A DNA stretch of 18,130 nt from Alphaproteobacteria bacterium UBA6038 (GTDB taxonomy: Bacteria > Pseudomonadota > Alphaproteobacteria > Micropepsales > Micropepsaceae), in the NCBI GenBank assembly GCA_002429315.1, contig DIZC01000006.1:1-18130 (forward strand). The letters are read 5' to 3'. The notes under the pieces were generated by a model. That model worked only from the letters and a program-made list of their open reading frames with translations, was not told the DNA's origin and ran no database searches. A program made the translations under genes and the position numbers. The first letter of the stretch is position 1; the number at the start of each line of letters is the position of its first letter. Shown piece after piece: positions 1 to 7,629 of the stretch.

Positions 1-57
1 AAACCCGAGTCACGCTCTAGAGCGACAGAGGCCGCGCCCCGAAGCGAGTTAGCCCTG

Positions 58-1227
58 TTAGTTTGTCACTTCATACACGGTGCCGGCGTTGCTGCTGCCG
101 CCAGCTACCGTGGTCCCATAGATATCGCCTGCCGAGTCAAGCACCACACGTCCGACCGGTTGGCCGCCGTCGCTCCCGCCGGTGAAAGCATACAGCACTG
201 TCTCCTTGCCCTTCGGCGTAACCTTGAAAAGCACGCCCGCGTTGTCGGCACCGCCGAAAAATGTAGGACCATAGAGATTGCCCAGGGTGTCGAGAACAAC
301 TCCGCCGCGCGGCGCCGCGCCGTCGTTGCCCCCGGTGAATGTGTAGAGAAGCTTGAATATGCCTTTCTTTGTGACTTCGAAGACCACACCGGCACTGTCG
401 GCGCCCCCGACATCGGTTGCATCATAGAGGTTTCCGGCTCCGTCGAGCGCAACACCGGCACTCGGCGAGCCGCCATCGCTGCCGCCGGTGAAGGTGTGCA
501 ACACAGTTTCCTTGCCCTTTGGCGTCAACTTGAAAATGACGCCAGCCGCCTTGGCGCCGCCCGAAAACGTCGCGCCATAGATATTGCCGCTTCCATCCAC
601 CGCGATGCCGCGTGGGTTGGCGCCGTCGTTCCCGCCGGTGAAGGTGTAGAGAACTTTATAACTGCCCGACGTCGTATATTCGAATACCACGCCCGCGCCC
701 TTGCTCCCGCCCGCCGCAGCGGCACCATAGACGTTCCCCGCACCGTCGAGGCTCAGCGTGGGATTGGGCTGAGCGCCATCGTTGCCTCCGGTAAAAGTAT
801 AGAGGACCGTATAGGCGCCCTGCGGCGTCAGCTTGAAGAGAACTCCGGCATTGTCTGCACCCCCGTGGATGGTGGTGCCTATGAGATTCCCATTTGCATC
901 TAGCACCAGCCCGCGCGGATTGGCTCCATCGTTGCCGCCGGTGAAGGTGAACAGAACGGTCTCTTTTCCCGCCGGCCTGACCTTGAAGACCACGCCGGCA
1001 CTATCGGCCCCGCCGGTATTGGCGGTCCCATAAAGATTGCCGCTTCCGTCCATCAGCAAGCCGACGAGAGGCTGTGCACCATCGTTTCCGCCGGTAAAAC
1101 TATAGACGACGTGCTCCTTATTCCTTGCCTGGACGGCGCTACATGCGGCCGCGATACCCGTCAGGAACAGTATGCGAAGAGCAACACTCAGACCGGCGGC
1201 CGAACTGGCCGGTAACATCTTCACCAT
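58..1227 (-). CDS. Exported seven-repeat GloVer-type protein
   Basis: This 389-residue protein has no known enzymatic role. I chose the ATG at 1227 because AGAGGA lies 9 bases upstream and a signal sequence follows at once; the frame is open further up only to a TTG at 1311. Residues 1-35 are a signal peptide with hydrophobic core LSVALRILFLTGIAAAC; Cys29 after AAA could be a loose lipobox. Residues 40-389 are seven tandem repeats of 50-51 residues (the last is 46). Each opens with VLYTFTGGNDGA, has a D-G-x-GN-[LI]-YG turn in the middle, and ends GGAxxAGVvFKvTPKG. This matches the GloVer (Gloeobacter/Verrucomicrobia) tandem repeat family. Seven units of this length suggest a closed seven-bladed beta-propeller (inference). 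It probably acts in the periplasm, outer membrane or outside the cell. It lies downstream of, and in the same direction as, the HTH-TPR gene, 135 bases away. Confidence 0.88.
   Translation of the reverse strand: MVKMLPASSAAGLSVALRILFLTGIAAACSAVQARNKEHVVYSFTGGNDGAQPLVGLLMDGSGNLYGTANTGGADSAGVVFKVRPAGKETVLFTFTGGNDGANPRGLVLDANGNLIGTTIHGGADNAGVLFKLTPQGAYTVLYTFTGGNDGAQPNPTLSLDGAGNVYGAAAAGGSKGAGVVFEYTTSGSYKVLYTFTGGNDGANPRGIAVDGSGNIYGATFSGGAKAAGVIFKLTPKGKETVLHTFTGGSDGGSPSAGVALDGAGNLYDATDVGGADSAGVVFEVTKKGIFKLLYTFTGGNDGAAPRGGVVLDTLGNLYGPTFFGGADNAGVLFKVTPKGKETVLYAFTGGSDGGQPVGRVVLDSAGDIYGTTVAGGSSNAGTVYEVTN
61..1110 (-). repeat. Seven in-frame tandem repeats of about 150 bp
   Basis: This is the DNA behind the seven protein repeats of the GloVer gene. 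The units are 150 or 153 bp long, with unit 1 beginning at 1110 and unit 7 ending before the stop codon at 58-60. The protein copies are alike mainly in the FTGG(N/S)DG opening and the GG..AG[VT] closing segments. The DNA is similar but not identical between copies, for example in the recurring 'ccgccggtgaa' segment encoding FTGG. The divergence suggests an old, selected repeat rather than a fresh expansion. Confidence 0.85.
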
Positions 1228-1362
1228 CGCGCAGTGTCCTCTGCCGCAGCGCTGCAGATTGGAGGTCGGCCTCCGCGGTCGCAAAGGGTAGGTCACGACA
1301 ATGAGGGACAATATGGGGCAGAGCCGTTGTTCCAGCCCGGAAGCGATCTCTTTTTCGTGGCC

Positions 1363-2811
1363 CTACATGTTCTTGGGCAAGGTGAACCCTTCTTTCGCGG
1401 CCAAAGCAGCGAAGCGAGGATCGCGATACAGCGCGCGGAATTCCGGCTCTAAGCGGATTGCCAGCGCGGCCCTGTCATGATCCGCGACGGCCTGCGTCAA
1501 CAGCGCCAAAGCGCGAGCGGTTTCTCCGAGGCGCTGATACTCCACTGCGAGGGCATATGAAAGATGCCGACCGTTGCGCGCGAACTCTTCTTCTTTCGCC
1601 ACAATCCGGCGGGTCATCTCCACATAACCCCCGGCGGCATAGCCCGCCCCACCTGCAGCGGCGATGGCGAGTTCCTCCCGGTTGCGCGTCAACTCACCGT
1701 GCCAGCGCATCTCGCGCAACGCCGCGGATCCACTGCGCCGCAGCCGATAGGCGAATGCCAAATAGGCATGCGCCGGAGCGAATTGCGGCTGGGCGGTTTC
1801 CACCTGCTGCAGCATCTGGATGCCTGCGCTTACGCGGCCCGCATCCACCAGCAACAGCCCTTTGTCGGCGGTGACGGCGGTTGAGCCGGGCTCCAGTTCT
1901 TCGGCCGTATCCATTTCCTGCAAAGCTCTGGGAAAATCGCCCATCGCGCTGAGCGCGTTGGCGTACCAGTGATGCGTCTGCGCGGAATTCGAATCGAGTT
2001 GGATGGCCCTGCGAAATTCGCGCAAGGCGCCGGAATTGTCGCGCGTCCACCAAAACTCTACATATGCCAGCGAGCGATGCGCCGCGGCCAGCCTATCGTT
2101 TAGCGCAACGGCGCGCTCCGCCGCCGCTTTTGCTTTCGGGAACGCATCGGCGGTTCGCGTGTCGGTATATTCCGGCAGAAGACTGTAGCAGTCGGCCATT
2201 CCGGCGTAGGCCGCAGCAAATTTTGGATCGGCGCGTATCGCATTCTGAAAGTCGATGATCGCCTGACGCAAACCGGCGGGTGTACGCGTTTGCCACGAGT
2301 AGAGCCCGCTGCGATAGAGCCGGTTCGCCTCGGGATTTGCGCTCTGCACAATCGGCGCGTGAGCCGACCATTGCACCGCGACAAACACACCGGCAAGCAG
2401 CACGACCACGCCTGCCGACAGCCAGAGCCATGAACGAACGGCATATCGCAGAATGGATGACGCGTTTGCGCTGGCGGGTTGTTCAGGAGTGATGGAACGA
2501 TTGCTCGCGGGGACAGACTGCGTGGCGCTCTGATTGTCCTGCCGGAGCCACGCCTCCAGTTCGGAGACAAACGCATAGACGGTAGTCTTGCCGCCGCCGG
2601 GAGCGCGATAGATGGGCAAGCCCCGCTGCCCCTCCCAACGCTTCACCGTGCGTTCGTCACGGCCGAAATAGGCCGCGATTTCCTTCCAGGAGTCCAGCCG
2701 TCCCAGTCTTTGCGCCTTTGCCTCGTTGCCCATCGAACGCCGCTGCAGCGGCCTTAAACGCGCCAGGACGTTAGCGGACGGCCATTCCCGACGGCAATGT
2801 TCGGCAGACAT
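1363..2811 (-). CDS. HTH DNA-binding / transmembrane / TPR regulator
   Basis: This 482-residue protein is probably a membrane-anchored transcription regulator. Residues 40-91 form the DNA-binding head: SWKEIAAYFGRDERTVKRWE is a MerR/excisionase-like helix-turn-helix, followed by a GLPIYRAPGGGK wing and a helix ending ELEAWLRQ. A low-complexity Ser/Ala/Pro linker (92-120) leads to one membrane segment at about 129-147 (WLWLSAGVVVLLAGVFVAV). Residues 160-470 are TPR-like helical pairs (AIRADPKFAAAYAGMADCYS, AIQLDSNSAQTHHWYANALS). The tail LYRDPRFAAL is typical of the last segment in such proteins. This layout recalls CadC-like one-component regulators, with TPRs as the non-cytoplasmic sensor or partner-binding half (inference). 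The ATG at 2811 has AGGA 9 bases upstream. The internal ATG at 2733 (MGNEAKAQ) would fit family starts better but has no clear ribosome site. Only 57 bases separate it from the divergent helicase gene. Confidence 0.82.
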   Translation of the reverse strand: MSAEHCRREWPSANVLARLRPLQRRSMGNEAKAQRLGRLDSWKEIAAYFGRDERTVKRWEGQRGLPIYRAPGGGKTTVYAFVSELEAWLRQDNQSATQSVPASNRSITPEQPASANASSILRYAVRSWLWLSAGVVVLLAGVFVAVQWSAHAPIVQSANPEANRLYRSGLYSWQTRTPAGLRQAIIDFQNAIRADPKFAAAYAGMADCYSLLPEYTDTRTADAFPKAKAAAERAVALNDRLAAAHRSLAYVEFWWTRDNSGALREFRRAIQLDSNSAQTHHWYANALSAMGDFPRALQEMDTAEELEPGSTAVTADKGLLLVDAGRVSAGIQMLQQVETAQPQFAPAHAYLAFAYRLRRSGSAALREMRWHGELTRNREELAIAAAGGAGYAAGGYVEMTRRIVAKEEEFARNGRHLSYALAVEYQRLGETARALALLTQAVADHDRAALAIRLEPEFRALYRDPRFAALAAKEGFTLPKNM

Positions 2812-2868
2812 CGCCTGCTATCCTAAGTTATTGCGCCACCGGGCCAAACCCCCCACATTCGGACTATC

Positions 2869-5451
2869 ATGAAAGCTGTGCGCGCGTCCGGCGGGGCGGT
2901 GAGGCGGGAGAGCTTCAGCCGCATTTCCGCCATCCTTGGTCCCACCAACACTGGCAAGACCCATTTCGCCATCGAACGGATGCTGGCGCACCGCTCCGGC
3001 ATGATCGGACTGCCGCTGCGGCTGCTCGCCCGCGAGGTGTACGACCGCGTCGCGCGGGTGAAGGGCGAGAAGCTCGCCGCGCTCGTCACCGGCGAAGAGA
3101 AGATCGTGCCGGCGGAGGCGAAGTATTTCGTCTGCACGGTGGAAGCCATGCCGCTCGATTTGCGAGCCGCTTTCGTGGCCGTGGATGAGATCCAGCTCTG
3201 CGCCGATCCCGAGCGCGGGCACGTGTTCACCGACCGGCTTTTGCACGCCCGCGGCGAGGAAGAGACGATGTTCCTCGGCGCCGAGACGATGCGCGGCGCC
3301 ATCCAGCGCTTCGTGCCGGAGGCGCATTTCATCACCCGGCCGCGCTTTTCCGATCTGGCTTACACCGGGGAGAAGAAGCTCACCCGCCTGCCCCGCCGCT
3401 CGGCCATCGTGGCGTTCTCGGCGGATGACGTGTACGGGCTGGCCGAAATGGTGCGGCGGCAGCGCGGTGGCGCCGCCGTGGTACTGGGTGCGCTCAGCCC
3501 GCGCACGCGCAACGCGCAGGTGGCCCTCTATCAATCCGGCGATGTCGATTTCCTGGTCGCGACCGACGCCATCGGCATGGGCATCAACATGGATGTCGAT
3601 CACGTCGCGTTCTCCGCGCTGGAGAAGTTCGACGGCATCGGCGTGCGACCGTTGAGGCCGGAAGAGATCGGGCAGATCGCCGGCCGCGCCGGGCGTCACA
3701 TGAACGACGGCACCTTCGGCGTCACCGCCGTAACGGAGCCGCTGGACGAAGAAACCGTCGCGCGCGTCGAAAGTCACCGCTACGAACCGGTGCGCGTGCT
3801 GCAGTACCGCAACTCGGCGCTGTCGTTCCGTTCGCTCGATGCGCTGCTTGCAGCATTAGATGAACCGCCGCCGACGCGTGGTCTGGTGAAAGCCCGCCCT
3901 GCGATGGATTTCGTTTCACTGCGTATTCTCGCCGCACATGATGAGATTCGCGCTATGGCCACAGCGCCCGCCGCAGTGAAAACGTTGTGGGACGCCTGCC
4001 AGCTGCCGGACTTCCGCAAGCTCTCGCCGGATGAGCATGTGAAGCTGGTGGAGCAGATTTATCGCCATCTGATGAGCGAGCACGGCGCGCTACCGGAGGA
4101 CTGGCTGGCGCGGCAGGTCGCGCGGCTGGACGAAACCCAAGGCGACGTGGCCACGCTGTCCGGGCGGCTGGCGCAAATCCGCACCTGGACGTACGCCACG
4201 CACCGCCCCGGCTGGGTGCGCGACGCCGCGCACTGGCAGGAAACCACGCGCGCCATCGAGGACCGCCTCTCCGATGCGCTGCACGAGCGGCTGACGCAGC
4301 GCTTCATCGACCGCCGCACCTCGGTGCTGATGAAGCGGCTGCGCGAAGACGATCTGTACGACCTGAAGCTCGACGAATCCGGCGGCGTCGAGCTGGGCGG
4401 CGAAGCGATCGGCAAGCTGGAAGGCTTCCGCTTCACGCCCGATCCCCGCGCCGAAGGCATTCATGGCCGCACTTTGCGCGCCGCCGCGCTCAAGGGACTG
4501 GAAGGCGAGTTCTTCGCCCGCGTGCAGCGGCTGGCGAACGCGGCAGACACGGACATCACACTTAGTGAGCACGGTCGCCTGTGGTGGGAAGGCGCGATTG
4601 TCGGGCAGTTGCGCGCCGGCGTCAGCGCGTTGCGCCCCACGGTGCAGGTGTGGGCGGACGATCATCTCTCCGCCGAACTGCGTGGCCGCATCCAGTCGCG
4701 ACTCGATGACTGGATTGAGAAACGCATTGCACTCCGACTCGAACCGCTGATGGCCTTGCGCAGGGCGGCGGACGTGAAAGCGGGCTCGCCAGTCGCGCTG
4801 GAGCCGGAGGCGCGCGGCATCGCGCATCAGCTGTGTGAAGCGCTCGGTTCACTAGACCTGAAGGAAGCGACCTTGCCGCCGGATGCACGCACCGCGATGC
4901 GCGGCTTGCGCGGCTTTGGCGTGCGCTTTGCCCGCCGCTCTATCTACCTGCCCAAGCTGATCCGCCCCGATGCCGCAGCCCTGCTGGCGCTGCTGTGGGC
5001 GGTGAAGCATAGGCTCGACCACATTCCACCGCCGCCGCCCGCCGGCCTCACCTCCTTCGAATCCGATGACGAACGGCCGCGCGGCTTTGTAGAGGCGGCG
5101 GGATTTCGCGTGAGCGCAGGCCGCGCCGTCCGAATCGATATGCTTGACCGGCTCGAAGAAGAACTCGAACAGGCGACGCGCAGCGGCGGAACCGCCGATG
5201 CGCTGATGCCGAAACTGGTGTCACTACTGGGGTGCGATCGCGAGACTTTGGAGCATGTGCTGAGGACACTCGGCTGGAGCCGTATTGCGGTCAGCGGCGC
5301 CGAACCGCCCGCCACCGTGTGGCGCACAAAAGCGCACTCGCAGCGCGAGCATGCGGTGCGCAAGGAACCGGAGCGCGGCAAGCCGCGCGAAGGCCGCGAG
5401 CATCGCGACTCGCCGTTCGCGCAATTAAAGATTCTGATGCATCGAGCCTAA
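2869..5451 (+). CDS. SUV3-like DExH RNA helicase
   Basis: This 860-residue superfamily 2 helicase is of the kind found throughout Alphaproteobacteria and related to mitochondrial SUV3, which unwinds RNA for degradation. Visible motifs in order are the Walker A GPTNTGKT (24-31), motif II DEIQ (106-109) in the family signature DEIQLCADPERGHVFTDRLL, FLGAET (136-141, motif III region), ATDAIGMGIN (231-240, motif V) and QIAGRAGRH (269-277, motif VI with the arginine finger). The region after residue 300 is the helical SUV3-type extension. The basic tail ends SPFAQLKILMHRA, which looks like the natural family end, so the gene is complete. The substrate in bacteria is not established. There is no strong ribosome site before the ATG. 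In relatives an S4-domain gene usually follows directly; here an AT-rich gene intervenes. Confidence 0.93.
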   Translation: MKAVRASGGAVRRESFSRISAILGPTNTGKTHFAIERMLAHRSGMIGLPLRLLAREVYDRVARVKGEKLAALVTGEEKIVPAEAKYFVCTVEAMPLDLRAAFVAVDEIQLCADPERGHVFTDRLLHARGEEETMFLGAETMRGAIQRFVPEAHFITRPRFSDLAYTGEKKLTRLPRRSAIVAFSADDVYGLAEMVRRQRGGAAVVLGALSPRTRNAQVALYQSGDVDFLVATDAIGMGINMDVDHVAFSALEKFDGIGVRPLRPEEIGQIAGRAGRHMNDGTFGVTAVTEPLDEETVARVESHRYEPVRVLQYRNSALSFRSLDALLAALDEPPPTRGLVKARPAMDFVSLRILAAHDEIRAMATAPAAVKTLWDACQLPDFRKLSPDEHVKLVEQIYRHLMSEHGALPEDWLARQVARLDETQGDVATLSGRLAQIRTWTYATHRPGWVRDAAHWQETTRAIEDRLSDALHERLTQRFIDRRTSVLMKRLREDDLYDLKLDESGGVELGGEAIGKLEGFRFTPDPRAEGIHGRTLRAAALKGLEGEFFARVQRLANAADTDITLSEHGRLWWEGAIVGQLRAGVSALRPTVQVWADDHLSAELRGRIQSRLDDWIEKRIALRLEPLMALRRAADVKAGSPVALEPEARGIAHQLCEALGSLDLKEATLPPDARTAMRGLRGFGVRFARRSIYLPKLIRPDAAALLALLWAVKHRLDHIPPPPPAGLTSFESDDERPRGFVEAAGFRVSAGRAVRIDMLDRLEEELEQATRSGGTADALMPKLVSLLGCDRETLEHVLRTLGWSRIAVSGAEPPATVWRTKAHSQREHAVRKEPERGKPREGREHRDSPFAQLKILMHRA

Positions 5452-5540
5452 GTGTTCCTCCGACTCAAAGGCAATACAGATTTTCATTTGCTCAACCGTT
5501 GTTTCTTGCTAATGCACACCACCTACGCTTGAGAAGGACC

Positions 5541-6545
5541 ATGGGTAGAGCGAATTTTGAGCGCATTGCCATGACGGTAGCGGACGCTATCTTGGAGAAT
5601 GTTGGGAATGGACGTTCGAAGGCTGAATTGCAAAGGGCGAAAACTCAGCTTTTTCCTGAGGTCATACTGTTTATCAGGAGCGAAATAGAAAGCAGCGTTG
5701 GTGATGCACTCATACCTGAAGCACATGAGACAACCGTCGTAACCCTTGAAAACTACAAGACTGCGGCTCTGTTTTTTGATCGGGTCTGGGCGACGCGTCG
5801 AATGATTGACCGGCCACCCGATGACATTCGGATGTTTGGCGCAACGGATGAAGAGGTCTGGCCTCAGGCATGGGGTGCCCTACGCCAAGTACTCGGTACT
5901 TCAAACCCGCACGCAGAAGCGATGCTGACGCTGGCCCGTGAGTTGACGTTGCCAATGCCTCCTGGTTCGGCTCCTCGATATATTGCAACCGCGTTGCACA
6001 AGAACTACGGTTTTCAGCCCACGCCAATGTATGCTTCCAATGAAGAACGGGACCGCGAGTATCGCGCCGGAGACGAAATTGCATTGTTGGCCACGATCGA
6101 AAACCTAGGCGTAATCGATGAAGCGCGCCTCACGTGGGATCAAGTGCAGGAAATACGTTCTGACGCTCAGGCAAAGCTCAAATTACGGAAGCTAAAGAAC
6201 TGGCTTAATCAGGCGTATGATGGAAAAACGATTTCAGAGGTCAGCGACGCCATCGCAATTCGGTTGGAGGATTATAAATGGGCGATCCGCAAACACGGAA
6301 TTTACACTGTAACAGGAACAATCTCGGAGCTACTGGATCCAAAACTCTTATCCGCGACGGCTGCGACAGCGACCGGTCTTACTCTCGCCGGTGATCCTTT
6401 CTGGGCGGCATTAGCTTCCGCTGGGATTATGGTTGGCAAAGTGGCTATCTCGGTAACCAGCAAACTCGTCGACTTGTCTGACCGGAAGCGAGGGCAAGAT
6501 TCCGAAGTTGCGTTCGTCCATCAGCTTGCGAAATTAACCAAGTGA
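5541..6545 (+). CDS. Low-GC hypothetical protein inserted in helicase-S4 cluster
   Basis: I do not recognise a named family for this 334-residue protein. The frame is open from 5232 inside the helicase gene, but the ATG at 5541 (GAGAAGGACC just before it) removes that overlap; an ATG at 5571 is also possible. The protein is mostly helical. It has an N-terminal charged region, then YKTAALFFDRVWATRR (72-87), a middle segment LTWDQVQEIRSDAQAKLKLR (197-216), then LEDYKWAIRKHGIYTV (242-257). A hydrophobic Ala/Gly-rich stretch at about 270-305 could be one or two membrane helices or a buried hairpin. The polar end is DRKRGQDSEVAFVHQLAK. Hand-counted 60-base lines run from about 40 to 60% GC, against about 70% in the helicase. 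Its TGA overlaps the GTG of the S4 gene (GTGA). I infer a horizontally acquired accessory gene; a defence or toxin role is possible but unsupported. Confidence 0.72.
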   Translation: MGRANFERIAMTVADAILENVGNGRSKAELQRAKTQLFPEVILFIRSEIESSVGDALIPEAHETTVVTLENYKTAALFFDRVWATRRMIDRPPDDIRMFGATDEEVWPQAWGALRQVLGTSNPHAEAMLTLARELTLPMPPGSAPRYIATALHKNYGFQPTPMYASNEERDREYRAGDEIALLATIENLGVIDEARLTWDQVQEIRSDAQAKLKLRKLKNWLNQAYDGKTISEVSDAIAIRLEDYKWAIRKHGIYTVTGTISELLDPKLLSATAATATGLTLAGDPFWAALASAGIMVGKVAISVTSKLVDLSDRKRGQDSEVAFVHQLAKLTK

Positions 6546-6850
6546 CACCCGCCACTGAGTCCCTGCGGATCGACAAATGGCTGTGGCACGCGCGATTCTA
6601 CAAGACGCGCAGCCACGCCCAGCAGGCGGCCTGCTCCGGCGTGCTGCGGCTCAACGATGCGCGGGTGGAGAAAGCGAGCGTGGCCGTGAAGCCAGGAGAC
6701 GTCCTCACAGTCCCCCGTGGCCATCGCGAAATTGCCATCGTCCGAGTCCAAGCTTTGGGCATCTGCCGCGGACCGGCGCCGGAAGCGCAGGGCCTCTATG
6801 AGGTGCTCAGCGACACTGCCGCGCTTGATCCGCACCGCTCCGCCGCCTAA
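6542..6850 (+). CDS. S4-domain RNA-binding protein, Hsp15 (HslR)-like
   Basis: This 102-residue protein carries an S4 RNA-binding domain of the HslR/Hsp15 type, which in Escherichia coli binds stalled 50S subunits carrying nascent peptidyl-tRNA. The signature LRIDKWLWHARFYKTRSHAQ (8-27) is the classic S4 start, followed by GVLRLNDARVEKAS and the end of the S4 strand PGDVLTVPRG (51-60). It was assigned the GTG start at 6542 because the next residues (MTPATESLRIDKWLW) match the expected short lead-in of the family. This GTG lies inside the stop of the preceding gene, so translation may be coupled to it. It precedes fdxA by 50 bases, as usual in Alphaproteobacteria. The C-terminal tail is short and not especially basic. 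Confidence 0.9.
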   Translation: MTPATESLRIDKWLWHARFYKTRSHAQQAACSGVLRLNDARVEKASVAVKPGDVLTVPRGHREIAIVRVQALGICRGPAPEAQGLYEVLSDTAALDPHRSAA

Positions 6851-6900
6851 GTCACGGTCCGCGCGGGGGCGCGCGCCCTCCCCGCGGCCTGGAGCATAGT

Positions 6901-7239
6901 ATGACCTTCCTCGTCACCGATGCCTGCATCAAGTGCAAGTACATGGACTGCGTGGAAGTCTGCCCGGTGGACTGCTTCTACGAAGGCGAGAACATGCTGG
7001 TGATCGACCCGGACATCTGCATCGACTGCGGGGTGTGCGAGCCGGAATGCCCGCCTGAGGCCATCAAGGCGGACACCGAACCGGGGCTGGAGCGCTGGCT
7101 GGTACTGAACACCGAATATTCCAAGAAATGGCCGAACATCACCCGCAAGGGCGAGGCTCCCGCGGATGCGAAGGAATACGAGGGCGCCCAAAACAAGTTC
7201 GAGCTGTATTTTTCCGATAAGCCCGGTGAGGGTTCGTGA
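6901..7239 (+). CDS. fdxA: Seven-iron ferredoxin FdxA
   Basis: This 112-residue ferredoxin carries one [3Fe-4S] and one [4Fe-4S] cluster and transfers low-potential electrons in the cytoplasm. By analogy with Azotobacter ferredoxin I, Cys9, Cys17 and Cys50 hold the 3Fe cluster and Cys21, Cys40, Cys43 and Cys46 the 4Fe cluster. The sequence shows CIKCKYMDCVEVCPVDCF and CIDCGVCEPECP. The tail LERWLVLNTEYSKKWPNIT is the long C-terminal extension typical of FdxA. The start is firm: GGAG at 6891-6894 lies 6 bases before the ATG. The electron donor and acceptor are not known in this group. A hairpin terminator follows at 7260. Confidence 0.97.
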   Translation: MTFLVTDACIKCKYMDCVEVCPVDCFYEGENMLVIDPDICIDCGVCEPECPPEAIKADTEPGLERWLVLNTEYSKKWPNITRKGEAPADAKEYEGAQNKFELYFSDKPGEGS

Positions 7240-7259
7240 AATTTCCTTCCCCGGGCGAG

Positions 7260-7292
7260 ACCGCGCCCGATGTGTCGCGGTGGCGCGGTTTT
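7260..7292 (+). terminator. Probable rho-independent terminator after fdxA
   Basis: ACCGCGCC (7260-7267) pairs perfectly with GGCGCGGT (7282-7289), and T bases run through 7292. A small inner stem CGA/TCG (7268-7270 with 7275-7277) narrows the loop. A competing hairpin, CGGGCG/CGCCCG (7252-7257 with 7264-7269), overlaps the 5' arm. It lies 20 bases beyond the fdxA stop. The T tract is short, so strength is uncertain. Confidence 0.55.
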
Positions 7293-7629
7293 CCCTAACA
7301 GCCTGATTTCGCTGGGATTTCTCCGCGCAAAGAGGAAATAAGCTCTTTGATTTCAAAGGCTTGAGCGAATCAGGACTTCACAAGAGCCGAAAACTGCGCT
7401 ATATAGTTCCGGGTCGGCACCAGCAGAGGGATTCGCGCATTACCGCGGGTGTCCTTTGCCACCGCGAGTTCCGGTTTGCCAGGGTCAGAGGCGCCCCGAA
7501 CCTCTGATAGTGGAGTTGGGACGGATCGATTACGTGCCGTCAGTCGTAATGGGGGTTGGATGTTGCGCCGCAGCGAAACAGTCGCGCGGCCAAGCGGAGG
7601 CGGTCGGCTTCCGAGGAACGGATAAGGGA
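7293..7629 (+). other. Non-coding carD upstream region and leader
   Basis: This 337-base gap between the fdxA terminator and carD holds no convincing gene. It is less GC-rich at its left end (28 of 60 bases GC in 7321-7380). It contains a small palindrome CTTTGA-TT-TCAAAG (7345-7358), then a sigma-70-like promoter (7377-7405), then about 215 bases of untranslated leader. The carD frame is open back to 7456, but the added 58 residues do not look like CarD. Codons for MPPRVPVCQG and onward are probably leader. Confidence 0.6.
7377..7405 (+). promoter_or_regulatory. Sigma-70-like promoter for carD
   Basis: TTCACA at 7377-7382 (5 of 6 matches to TTGACA), a 17-base spacer, and TATATA at 7400-7405. 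Transcription would begin near 7412, giving a leader of about 215 bases. A palindrome, CTTTGATTTCAAAG, sits at 7345-7358, just above the -35 element, where an activator or repressor could bind. Confidence 0.55.

Noticed and set aside
13..24. Perfect 12-base palindrome CGCTCTAGAGCG beyond the GloVer stop
   Set aside because: It is too short, its hairpin loop would be too tight, and there is no T run, so it cannot be supported as a terminator; it is also at the window edge.
160..903. A 247-codon open frame on the plus strand opposite the GloVer gene
   Set aside because: It mirrors the tandem repeats of the minus-strand gene and has no ribosome site or recognisable domain.
61..1110. Regularly spaced repeats that might suggest a CRISPR array
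   Set aside because: The units are about 150 bp, contiguous and in frame in a protein gene, with no spacers of 30-40 bp and no cas genes.
5452..5540. Promoter for the low-GC gene (TTGCTC at 5488 and TAATGC at 5510)
   Set aside because: Matches are only 3 and 2 of 6 to the consensus, no better than chance in an AT-rich spacer.
6867..6878. GGGCGCGCGCCC palindrome between the S4 gene and fdxA
   Set aside because: No T tract follows and such runs are expected in GC-rich spacers; it need not be a terminator.
6901..7239. FdxA as the dedicated redox partner of the P450
   Set aside because: It lies on the opposite strand in a conserved housekeeping cluster and is closed off by its own terminator; proximity alone is not evidence.
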